Below, in pieces: positions 8,732 through 15,731 of a stretch of 64,000 nucleotides of DNA. The stretch lies in the NCBI RefSeq assembly GCF_014385095.1, contig NZ_JACRTC010000007.1, forward strand, positions 1-64,000. Reading direction: 5' to 3'. The notes beneath the pieces were generated by a model. That model was not told where the DNA came from. It did not search any database and saw nothing but the letters and a program-made list of their open reading frames with translations. The DNA comes from Zongyangia hominis. Its GTDB lineage: Bacteria > Bacillota > Clostridia > Oscillospirales > Ruminococcaceae. The translations under genes were made by a program, and so were the position numbers. Each line of letters starts with the position of its first letter. The first letter of the stretch is position 1.

Positions 8732-9523
8732 GTGAAAGACATGATTTTGGGGCTGGTCCAGATGGTTTCCCGCCCCGGCGCCGTGGATGAAAACTTACGG
8801 CGGATGGCGGACTTCTGCCGGGAAGCGGCGGGAAGCGGAGTGGACCTTCTCTGCTTTCCTGAACTCTCCATCACCGGCTATCACCCGGATGCGGCGGAGC
8901 TCGCCCAGCCCGTTCCCGGGCCCGCCAGCGGGACCCTCTCCCGGCTGGCCGCCTCCTACGGCATGACGGTGTGCGCCGGACTCACCGAGCATAACCCACA
9001 GGGACGCCCCTTTCTCAGCCAGTTAGTCTGTCTGCCGGACGGACGGGTCTTTTGCTACCGCAAGACCCATTTGGGCCACCGAGAGGCCCCCCTCTATGCT
9101 CCGGGCGGCGCGCTGCCCGTCTTCTCCACCCCGAAAGCCAAGGTGGGACTGGCCCTGTGCTGGGAGGCGCGCTTCCCTGAGGTCGCCTCCACCCTGGCCC
9201 ACGCCGGCGCGGAAGTCCTCCTCTATCCCCACGCCTCCCCCATGGCCGCGGCCCGGCGGCGGGAGCGCTGGAAGGTGACGTTGGCCGCCCGGGCGCTGGA
9301 CTGCGGGGTCTATGTGGGGTGCTGCAACGCCGCGGGGGACTCGGGGAGGGGCTTCGCCTTCTCCGGCGGGGCCATGGCCTTTGACCCGGACGGCCAGGTG
9401 ATGGCCGAGCACTTTGCCCCCGGGGACCATCTGCTCACCGTTCCCCTATTGGCGGCGGCCCTTGGCGCACAGAGGAGCGTCTCCCTCTATCTCGATCATC
9501 GCCGCCCCGACCTCTACCGATAA
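8732..9523 (+). CDS. Carbon-nitrogen hydrolase (nitrilase superfamily)
   Basis: The 263-residue protein has the Glu-Lys-Cys triad of the nitrilase superfamily: Glu in CFPELSITGYH, Lys in YRKTHLGHRE and Cys in LALCWEARFPE. Such enzymes hydrolyse amides or N-carbamoyl compounds; the substrate is not predictable here. A GTG start at 8732 is chosen because AAAGGAGG lies eight bases upstream; the open frame reaches 8690. It follows azlD by 76 bases and may share its transcript. A second member of the superfamily lies at 14805. Confidence 0.9.
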   Translation: MKDMILGLVQMVSRPGAVDENLRRMADFCREAAGSGVDLLCFPELSITGYHPDAAELAQPVPGPASGTLSRLAASYGMTVCAGLTEHNPQGRPFLSQLVCLPDGRVFCYRKTHLGHREAPLYAPGGALPVFSTPKAKVGLALCWEARFPEVASTLAHAGAEVLLYPHASPMAAARRRERWKVTLAARALDCGVYVGCCNAAGDSGRGFAFSGGAMAFDPDGQVMAEHFAPGDHLLTVPLLAAALGAQRSVSLYLDHRRPDLYR

Positions 9524-9527
9524 TTTT

Positions 9528-9566
9528 ACGGGAGGAAAAGCAAGTGCTTTTCCTCCCGTTTTTTTG
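9528..9566 (+). terminator. Intrinsic terminator after the amidase gene
   Basis: A near-perfect hairpin, ACGGGAGGAAAAGC with GCTTTTCCTCCCGT, closed by a short loop, is followed by seven T residues. It ends the azlC-azlD-amidase unit. Confidence 0.93.
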
Positions 9567-9614
9567 TTCCCCGCGCTCCATGGCCCCAGGGACAATATTT
9601 CCTTTGTTTTTCTC

Positions 9615-9661
9615 TTGACAATCTCTTCCGTCAGGCGTATGATTTGGATAACAAATCATAC
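9615..9661 (+). promoter_or_regulatory. Promoter and palindromic operator of the AbrB-ABC operon
   Basis: TTGACA (9615-9620), a 17-base spacer and TATGAT (9638-9643) form a strong promoter. A perfect inverted repeat GTATGATTTG-GATAA-CAAATCATAC (9637-9661) covers the -10 and the start region. A repressor bound here would block RNA polymerase; the AbrB-like protein encoded next is the obvious candidate for autoregulation. Confidence 0.85.
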
Positions 9662-9702
9662 AATTCATACTGATCATATTTTTCACATAGGAGGTGTATT
9701 TC

Positions 9703-9936
9703 ATGAACAAACCGGCTGGAAAGTACGCGTGGACCGCCAAGGTGGGGGAACGGGGCCAGATTGTCATCCCCAAGGAGGCCCGGGAGGTGTTCGACATCCA
9801 CCCCGGCGACACCCTGCTCCTGCTCGGCGACATCGACCAGGGCATTGCCATCGTCAAAAACGACCATTTCATGCAGTTTGCCAAGGCCATCCTGGAAGCC
9901 CAGAAGCCCGAAGGGGACACGGAGGAAGAAGTATGA
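9703..9936 (+). CDS. AbrB/SpoVT-fold DNA-binding regulator
   Basis: The 77-residue protein carries a swapped-hairpin AbrB domain: KVGERGQIVIPKEAREVF followed by HPGDTLLLLGD, the usual spacing of the family. Such proteins bind DNA as dimers or tetramers and often repress their own operon. ATG 9703 has AGGAGG eight bases upstream. The stop overlaps the ATPase gene start (ATGA), so it heads a three-gene operon with an ABC exporter. A palindrome over the promoter is the likely target. Confidence 0.92.
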   Translation: MNKPAGKYAWTAKVGERGQIVIPKEAREVFDIHPGDTLLLLGDIDQGIAIVKNDHFMQFAKAILEAQKPEGDTEEEV

Positions 9937-10667
9937 CCGGCATCGCCATCGAAGGACTCACCAAGCGCTTTCGCGAACGCACCGCCGTGGACGATCTCCA
10001 TCTCTCCATCGGCGAGGGGGAGCTTTTCGCCCTGCTCGGCCAAAACGGCGCGGGTAAAACCACCACCATCCGCATGCTCTGCGGGCTCTGCGCGCCCACC
10101 AGCGGCGACGCCCGGCTCAACGGCAGGAGTATCGTCAGGGAGACAGGAGCCGTCAAGGAGATGATCAATGTTTCCCCCCAGGAGACGGCCGTGGCCCCCA
10201 AGCTCTCGGTGCGGGAGAATCTTGTCTTTATGGCCCAGCTCTATGGGGCCTCCCAGGCCCAGGCAAACGAGCGGGCGGACGAAATGCTGGCCGCCTTTTC
10301 CCTCGCCGACCGGGCGCAGGAGAAGACCAAGGCCCTCTCCGGTGGGATGCAGCGGCGGTTGAGCATCGCCATGGCCCTCATTTCTGAGCCCCGGATCCTC
10401 TTCCTCGACGAGCCGACCCTGGGCCTGGACGTCCGGGCCCGGCGGGACCTGTGGAAGCTCATCGAGGGGCTCAAGGGGAAGATCACCATCGTCCTGACCA
10501 CCCACTACTTAGAGGAGGCCGCGGCGCTCGCCGACCGCATCGGCATCATGCACGAAGGCCGGATGCGGGTGGTGGGCACGGTGGAGGAAATTGAGCGCCA
10601 GACCGGCGCGGCCACGCTGGAAGAGGCCTTCCTCCAGCTGACGGATACAGAGGAGGTGTCGGCATGA
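9933..10667 (+). CDS. ABC transporter ATP-binding protein
   Basis: The 244-residue ATPase has Walker A LLGQNGAGKTTT, the Q-loop near VSPQET, the signature LSGGMQRRLS, Walker B ILFLDEPTLGLD and the switch histidine in LTTHYLEEA. It resembles drug or lipid exporters of the DrrA/CcmA type. It overlaps the AbrB-like gene by four bases and the permease gene by four bases. The substrate is unknown. Confidence 0.95.
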   Translation: MTGIAIEGLTKRFRERTAVDDLHLSIGEGELFALLGQNGAGKTTTIRMLCGLCAPTSGDARLNGRSIVRETGAVKEMINVSPQETAVAPKLSVRENLVFMAQLYGASQAQANERADEMLAAFSLADRAQEKTKALSGGMQRRLSIAMALISEPRILFLDEPTLGLDVRARRDLWKLIEGLKGKITIVLTTHYLEEAAALADRIGIMHEGRMRVVGTVEEIERQTGAATLEEAFLQLTDTEEVSA

Positions 10668-11398
10668 AGAGCCTGGCTTTTGCTTCGCGCACCCGTAAGG
10701 AAGTCACCCGGGACCCGCTGACCCTCCTCTTTGGCATCGGGTTCCCCGTGGTGCTCATCCTGCTCATCTCTCTAATGAAGCGCAGTCTCCCCGATATGCC
10801 AAACGATGTCTTCGGCATCCAGGGCTTTGCCCCGGGCATGGCGGTGTTCGGCCTGTCCTTTATCTCCCTCTTTCTCGGCATGCTCATCGCCAAGGACCGG
10901 GACACCTCCTTCCTCATGCGCCTGTTTGCCTCCCCACTCAAAGGGAGCGACTATATCCTTGGCTACTCCCTTCCCTTCCTCCCCATCGCCCTCCTGCAAG
11001 GGGCCGTCTGTTTTGGCACCGCCCTTTTCTTTGGGCTCACGCTGAACATCCATCTGCTGTCGGGGCTTCTCATGCTCCTGCCCGTCTCCCTTCTCTTTAT
11101 CGCGATGGGGCTTCTGCTGGGCAGCTTTTTCACCTACACCCAGGTGGGCGGTATCAGTTCCATCCTCGTCAACGTGGCCGCCTGGATGAGCGGCACCTGG
11201 TTCGATCTCGCCCTCGTGGGCGGCGCGTTTAAAACCGTCTGCTATCTGCTTCCCTTCGCCCACGCGGTGGACACGGTCAAGTACGCCATCGCGGGCAACT
11301 ACGCCGCCATCGGGCCCCATCTGCTCTGGGTGCTGGGCTACGCGACGCTCCTCTATACCGGGGCCGTATGGGTCTTCCGGCGGAAGATGAAAAACTGA
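10664..11398 (+). CDS. ABC-2 type transporter permease
   Basis: The 244-residue membrane protein begins MKSLAFASRTRKEVTRDPLTLLFG, a cytoplasmic N-terminus typical of ABC-2 permeases, followed by about six membrane helices. It is the membrane partner of the ATPase encoded immediately upstream, with overlapping start and stop codons. Together they probably form an exporter under control of the AbrB-like regulator. Confidence 0.92.
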   Translation: MKSLAFASRTRKEVTRDPLTLLFGIGFPVVLILLISLMKRSLPDMPNDVFGIQGFAPGMAVFGLSFISLFLGMLIAKDRDTSFLMRLFASPLKGSDYILGYSLPFLPIALLQGAVCFGTALFFGLTLNIHLLSGLLMLLPVSLLFIAMGLLLGSFFTYTQVGGISSILVNVAAWMSGTWFDLALVGGAFKTVCYLLPFAHAVDTVKYAIAGNYAAIGPHLLWVLGYATLLYTGAVWVFRRKMKN

Positions 11399-11408
11399 GA
11401 CAAAAAAT

Positions 11409-11435
11409 CGGCGGGGACTTTTACTGTCCCCGCCG
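11409..11435. terminator. Bidirectional terminator between convergent operons
   Basis: CGGCGGGGAC (11409-11418) pairs perfectly with GTCCCCGCCG (11426-11435) across a seven-base loop; A and T tracts flank it. It separates the ABC operon from the end of the minus-strand catabolic block. Confidence 0.88.
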
Positions 11436-11441
11436 CTTTCT

Positions 11442-12116
11442 TTATCTGTATAGGTCCCGCCGGAGCATTTCCAGCTTGGCAAAGAGCCCCTCGCAGAGCA
11501 CCGGGTCGATGACCGGGAGCCCCAGCTCCTTTTCCAGCACCGGCGCCAGGCCGATGGTGGCCATCCCGGTGCAGGCCAGCGCGATCACCTGGGCCCCCTG
11601 CGCCTTCTGCCAGGCCGCCTTGTCGACGGCGCTTTGCCGTCCCTCGGGCGTCTGCAGGTCCAGGGTGGAACGGATGCCGTCGGGCATGGAGGCGTCAATG
11701 AGGCCCTCCCCGAGAAGTCTCTCGAAGGCACTCGGCGCGTCGGGCGTGATGCCCAGCACCGCCACCCGCTTGCCGTAGCGCCCGGCCACTGCCGCGGTAC
11801 ATTCCCCCGCGCCCATGGCTGGGATACCCAGGGTGCGGATGTCCTCCACCGCCGGGTCGGCGGCGCAGCTGACCAAAATCATGTCCGCCCCTTCTTCCCG
11901 GAGTTCTTTGGCCAGCGCCACGATCTTGGGTGCGGCCAGCGCCTCCGTTTCGGGGCTGTGCACCCCCTCCGGCTGGTCGGGGATACAGCGGGAAATGACC
12001 CGCAGTTCGGGAAAATACTCCATGATGAGCCTGCCGTGGCAGTCCCGGTCCTCCTCCCGCTCCAAAGTGATCACCCGGATGAGGCCCACGGTGAAAGGAT
12101 ACGCTTCCATAGTCAT
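11442..12116 (-). CDS. Asp/Glu/hydantoin racemase family protein
   Basis: The 224-residue protein has the two-cysteine active-site pattern of the aspartate/glutamate/hydantoin racemase fold: Cys84 in LVSCAADPA and Cys182 in ALACTGMATIG. Enzymes of this fold racemise amino acids or hydantoins, or isomerise maleate. ATG 12116 overlaps the stop of the M29-like gene (ATGA); the longer open frame to 12296 is only a shadow of that gene. It is the last gene of the PucR-NCS1 block. The substrate is unknown. Confidence 0.87.
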   Translation of the reverse strand: MTMEAYPFTVGLIRVITLEREEDRDCHGRLIMEYFPELRVISRCIPDQPEGVHSPETEALAAPKIVALAKELREEGADMILVSCAADPAVEDIRTLGIPAMGAGECTAAVAGRYGKRVAVLGITPDAPSAFERLLGEGLIDASMPDGIRSTLDLQTPEGRQSAVDKAAWQKAQGAQVIALACTGMATIGLAPVLEKELGLPVIDPVLCEGLFAKLEMLRRDLYR

Positions 12117-13060
12117 TCCCCCTCCACAAAGGCGCCGCGGCTGAGAACCAGACGGCCGTCCAGGTAGAGATCGGGAGCCGTGATCACGCCGTCCAGGTGA
12201 CAGGACGCCTTGTTGACGCCGCCGAAGGAAGTATTGGTGCCAAAGGCGATGTGAACGGTGCCGTACACCTTTTCGTCCTCTAAGATTGCGCCGCACAGCC
12301 GCGCCCCCCGGTTGGTGCCGATGCCCAGCTCACCGACGGTGGCGCTGTGCTCATCCTCGGTGAGAAAGGCGACCTTATCGCTGTGCTTCCCCGTGATTTC
12401 TTTGAGCTTTCCGTCCTCAATTTTCACATACAGCGGCTCGTCGAGGAGACCGACGCCCACCATGGATCCGTCGATGCACATTTCCCCCTCGCAGCCGTCC
12501 TCCCGGGGCGCGATGTACGCTTCCCCCGAAGGCAGATTCCCCGCCTGGCCCGGCTGTTTATAGACGCCGGTGCTGGGGATTCCCTTGCGTCCCTCCAAGC
12601 TCAGGGTCAGGGTGCGGCCGTCCTTGACGATTTTGGCGGACTTGGCCTGGGTCAGCATTTCGGTGAGCTTTAAGGTCAGCCGCTCCACCTCGCCGTAATC
12701 GGCGCACATGGCGCCCCCCTCGAACATCGCCTCCGTGATGTCGGGCATGGTGGCGATGCGCGCCCCCGCCTTCACCGCCGCAATCCGGGCGTTGGTGTGG
12801 GTTAAAGACTTGGCCGTGGGGGCCAGCACCACGTCCGCCGCCTTCATGGCCTGGGCCACGGCGCTGGGCGGCTCCTGTCCGGAGACTTCCCGCTCCCCCA
12901 TCTGCATCAGAAGCGCCTCGGCGCCCAGGGATCGGGCCGCCTCATAGAGGCTTCTGCCGATCTTTTCCTTGACGTCGTCGGTGACGATGAGGACCTGCTC
13001 CCCTTCCCGCACCCCCATGCAGTCGACAAGTATTTTTTTCGCTCTTTCAGCGAGTGTCAT
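12113..13060 (-). CDS. M29-family (thermophilic aminopeptidase-like) metalloenzyme
   Basis: The 315-residue protein is related to family M29. It is shorter than AmpS-type aminopeptidases (about 400 residues). Probable metal ligands are Glu180 (PSGEAYIAP), His270 (GTVHIAFG) and His288/Asp290 (CHLDG). This set resembles the short M29-like enzymes, which include the ring-cleaving dihydroxypyridine dioxygenase NicX, so peptidase activity should not be assumed. ATG 13060 has a GGGGGAAAAG stretch upstream; it starts 14 bases after aroM and overlaps the racemase gene. Confidence 0.82.
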   Translation of the reverse strand: MTLAERAKKILVDCMGVREGEQVLIVTDDVKEKIGRSLYEAARSLGAEALLMQMGEREVSGQEPPSAVAQAMKAADVVLAPTAKSLTHTNARIAAVKAGARIATMPDITEAMFEGGAMCADYGEVERLTLKLTEMLTQAKSAKIVKDGRTLTLSLEGRKGIPSTGVYKQPGQAGNLPSGEAYIAPREDGCEGEMCIDGSMVGVGLLDEPLYVKIEDGKLKEITGKHSDKVAFLTEDEHSATVGELGIGTNRGARLCGAILEDEKVYGTVHIAFGTNTSFGGVNKASCHLDGVITAPDLYLDGRLVLSRGAFVEGE

Positions 13061-13073
13061 TTCTTTTCCCCCT

Positions 13074-13745
13074 TTAGTCCACAAGCTCCCGCACCACCCG
13101 CGCCAGCACGGTGCGGGGCAGCAGAATTTTTTTGCCCGTCTCTTTTCGCAAGAGCTCTTTCATCTCCTGGGTGTAGCCGATGCAGTCGAGGATGAGCACA
13201 TCCACGTCCAGCGCCCGCAGCTCCCCAGCCACGGCTTTAATGCCCGCCATGTCCGCGTAGGGCGAGGCCGCCGCCACGGTGACTTCGCTCACGATGCCGT
13301 CCCAGCGGCGGATATTCTGCTCCTTCTGGGAGATGTCGGGCACCACCACCCCAATCCTGCCCCGGGGCGCCACGGCGGGCACGATGCCGTCGAGGAGGCG
13401 GCAGGGGTAAAGGAGGGGCACTTCGGCCCGCAGTTCGGGGGGGAATTCCCCGGTGCAGAGCATGAGAATGAGCTCCGCGCCCTCCGCCGTCAGCTTGTCG
13501 ATGGCCGCCTGCAGGCGGGGCAGGATATGCCGCTCGGCAAACCGGACAGAGCTGCCGTCCCGCAGCCGGGAGACCAGCACATAGTCCCCCTCTTGGGGCT
13601 CGATGCCTTTGAGTTCCTCTTTGCTCATCCCATCCAGGGCTCCCGCCTGGATGAGCTCGATGTTCTCTCCCAGGATGGGGAGAATGTCCTTGGTCACATC
13701 CACCCGAGGGGCCTGGCCCACCGTGATGGCTCCTACTTTAATCAT
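13074..13745 (-). CDS. aroM: AroM family protein
   Basis: The 223-residue protein matches the AroM family, known from the E. coli aroL-yaiA-aroM region and without an assigned reaction. It opens KVGAITVGQAPRVDVTKD and has two cysteines, Cys97 in LMLCTGEFPP and Cys188 in LDCIGYTQEM, in settings like the paired catalytic cysteines of Asp/Glu racemases. Here it lies between DUF1177 and an M29-like gene in a permease-led block, far from the shikimate operon of the same window, which argues for a catabolic or racemase-like role. Confidence 0.88.
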   Translation of the reverse strand: MIKVGAITVGQAPRVDVTKDILPILGENIELIQAGALDGMSKEELKGIEPQEGDYVLVSRLRDGSSVRFAERHILPRLQAAIDKLTAEGAELILMLCTGEFPPELRAEVPLLYPCRLLDGIVPAVAPRGRIGVVVPDISQKEQNIRRWDGIVSEVTVAAASPYADMAGIKAVAGELRALDVDVLILDCIGYTQEMKELLRKETGKKILLPRTVLARVVRELVD

Positions 13746-13791
13746 ATTCGCTTCCTCCTTCTCACACTGAGCGCCAACCCTCCAATGGAGA

Positions 13792-13815
13792 CAGGCCGGG
13801 AATCCTCCCGGCCTG
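13792..13815 (-). promoter_or_regulatory. Intercistronic hairpin between DUF1177 and aroM
   Basis: CAGGCCGGGA pairs perfectly with TCCCGGCCTG across a four-base loop. There is no T run on the minus strand after it, so it is more likely an mRNA-stabilising or processing element than a terminator. Confidence 0.6.
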
Positions 13816-13856
13816 CTGTTGTTTTGGGGAAGGCGATGCGGCGCGCTCGTCCGGTC

Positions 13857-14792
13857 CTATTTCCCTTGGGTCTGCAAATGTTTCATGGAGCCGTACAAAG
13901 AGAGCATCTTTTGATACTCCTCCTCGTCGTAGAAGCTGCATTCGCCCCGTCCGAAGGCCTTGGCGACCTCCAGCATGAAGCGGGCGGCCTCCTCCATGTC
14001 GGTGATGTGGCTGGCACCGGTGGCGCAGCCGGGGACCGCCGTCTCGGTGACGATGGCCACCCCCACCACCGGCGCGTCGGTGGCGGTGCAGGGCTGGAGG
14101 ATGCTGTTGAGATGATACAGCCCGTTGCCGTAGGGGGTGATGTCCTGGGTGGCCAGAGCGAACACCTGGGGCAGTTGGCCGGTGGTAATCTGCATGATGT
14201 CAAGAAGCGACTCGCTCACCTTGAGAATATAGCCCTCCTTGACGGTGGGGGAGATGGCGAAGCCGCGGTGATTGATGATGCGGTTGCCCTTGGTGGTGTC
14301 CACACAGAGGATGGCATCCAGTTCCGGGGTCACTTCTTCCCGGTTGACCTGACTCATTTCCACTGGGGAGCCCATGAAGGGCACCGGCTTGTGGGGCTGG
14401 GTGGGCGCGTTGGGGCAGATGTGGGTGGAGATAAAGACGTCCCCCTCGAGCACGTCGCCCTTTTTCTGCATATCGAGGAGCTTCGCCGCCAGCGCCAGCG
14501 CAATGAGCGCGCCGTCGCCGTCCGACACAAAGCCGATGCGTTCCGGTCTGGCGCCCAGTCCGCCCAGACGGCCCAGCAGGCCGATGGTGGGGGCGCTCCC
14601 CCCCGCCACCTTGCCGTTTTTACCTGGGATGCGGACCTTGATCATGTCGGTTTTGCCCTGTGGGCCTTCCAGCGGGTAGACTTGGACATCGCAGTCGGGG
14701 GCGATGGTCCGCAGGTAGGTCTTGGCCTTCTCGCCGCTGGCGTCGGAAGCGTCCAGCACTTCATAAAGCTCGATGAGCTGTTTGATTAACAT
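13857..14792 (-). CDS. DUF1177 family protein
   Basis: The 311-residue protein matches the DUF1177 family of unknown function. Visible features are the glycine-rich stretch GGSAPTIGLLGRLGGLGARPE, VSDGDGALIAL, and DVFISTHICPNAPTQPHKPVPFM with several histidine and aspartate residues that could bind metal. There is no signal peptide or membrane segment, so it is probably a cytosolic enzyme. It starts 12 bases after the upstream amidase gene and precedes aroM, consistent with one pathway. No reaction can be assigned. Confidence 0.8.
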   Translation of the reverse strand: MLIKQLIELYEVLDASDASGEKAKTYLRTIAPDCDVQVYPLEGPQGKTDMIKVRIPGKNGKVAGGSAPTIGLLGRLGGLGARPERIGFVSDGDGALIALALAAKLLDMQKKGDVLEGDVFISTHICPNAPTQPHKPVPFMGSPVEMSQVNREEVTPELDAILCVDTTKGNRIINHRGFAISPTVKEGYILKVSESLLDIMQITTGQLPQVFALATQDITPYGNGLYHLNSILQPCTATDAPVVGVAIVTETAVPGCATGASHITDMEEAARFMLEVAKAFGRGECSFYDEEEYQKMLSLYGSMKHLQTQGK

Positions 14793-14804
14793 GCTTTTCC
14801 CTCC

Positions 14805-15629
14805 TTAATATTCTTCGGTGAGCCTGCCGTAGGAGGTGGGGCGGCGGTCCTTGAGGTAGATGACCCCTTTTTCGCGGAACTCGGCCACTTCATCCAAATC
14901 GATGGTGCACACCAGCAGCTCTTCCGTATCCACACCGGCCTCGGCCAGCAGCTTGCCCCGGGGATTAAAGACCTTGTTGTCGCCGAACATGCTGCACTTA
15001 CCTTCCACGCCCACCCGGTTGATGCCGGCTACAAAGCAGGCGTTTTCCAGCGAGCGGGACATGAAGTAGATGTCCCACATGTCCTTGTCCCAGATGGGGA
15101 AAGCGGAGGGGCAGAGGATGAGCTCCGCGCCGTTGAGGGTTAGGATTCTGGATACTTCCGGGAAGCCGCCGTCGTAGCAGATCATGAGACCCACCTTGCC
15201 GAAGTCCATCTCGAACACCGGATACTCATAGCCCGGGCGGAAGTAATACCGCTCTCCGGCCCAGAGATGGGTCTTGTTGTAGGTGCCCATCAGCTTGCCG
15301 TCCCGGTCGATGACGATGAGCCCGTTATAGAGGACGCCGGGGATATCGCTGTTGAGGACGATGGGCGCCACCACATACATCCTGTGCTTTTTTGCGCTCT
15401 CGGAAAGCTTCTGGAAGGTTTCGCCGTCCGGGTCCTCGGCCAGCTCCCCATAGCGGTTGCCGATGATGTCGGGGCTGTATCCAGTGGAAAACATCTCGGG
15501 GAAACAGATCAAATCTACGCCCTTCTGGGCCGCTTCTTCCATATACTGTAGAGCCTTTTCCACATTGGCTGCTTTGTCCATCATTTTGCAGTCCATCTGT
15601 ACAAGACCCAATGTCACGTTGCGGTTCAT
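14805..15629 (-). CDS. Carbon-nitrogen hydrolase (N-carbamoyl amidase-like)
   Basis: The 274-residue nitrilase-superfamily enzyme has the triad Glu in CFPEMFSTGY, Lys in YNKTHLW and Cys in MICYDGGFPE. The WAGERYYFRPG loop and general layout resemble N-carbamoyl amino acid or ureidopropionate hydrolases, though substrate specificity cannot be read from sequence. It follows the NCS1 permease and precedes DUF1177, which suggests it opens or trims an imported amide or carbamoyl compound. It is distinct from the amidase at 8732. Confidence 0.9.
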   Translation of the reverse strand: MNRNVTLGLVQMDCKMMDKAANVEKALQYMEEAAQKGVDLICFPEMFSTGYSPDIIGNRYGELAEDPDGETFQKLSESAKKHRMYVVAPIVLNSDIPGVLYNGLIVIDRDGKLMGTYNKTHLWAGERYYFRPGYEYPVFEMDFGKVGLMICYDGGFPEVSRILTLNGAELILCPSAFPIWDKDMWDIYFMSRSLENACFVAGINRVGVEGKCSMFGDNKVFNPRGKLLAEAGVDTEELLVCTIDLDEVAEFREKGVIYLKDRRPTSYGRLTEEY

Positions 15630-15656
15630 GGTCGTTACCTCTTTTCTTTATTCGTT

Positions 15657-15703
15657 AAGAAAACGGGCCTTCGCGACGATACATCGCGGCAACCCGTTTT
15701 CTT
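15657..15703 (-). terminator. Hairpin between permease and amidase genes
   Basis: AAGAAAACGGG and CCCGTTTTCTT form an 11-bp outer stem with an inner stem (TCGCGACGAT with ATCGCGG). On the minus strand it ends in TTTTCTTAACG. It could attenuate readthrough from the permease into the downstream genes or define an mRNA end. Confidence 0.6.
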
Positions 15704-15731
15704 TGGAGACATGATAATGAAGACTGCTCTT

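Noticed and set aside
9414..9932. Upstream extension of the ABC ATPase frame to 9414
   Set aside because: It crosses a terminator, a promoter and the AbrB-like gene; the ATG at 9933 overlapping the AbrB stop is the normal coupled start.
12969..14789. Long plus-strand open frame of about 606 codons
   Set aside because: It is antisense to aroM and DUF1177; the translation is rich in His, Gly, Asp and Ala with no family signature, as expected from GC-rich antisense.
11442..15629. Aerobic nicotinate degradation cluster (NicX, NicE and NicF-like families)
   Set aside because: Family resemblance exists, but hydroxylase and deformylase genes are missing and the organism appears anaerobic.
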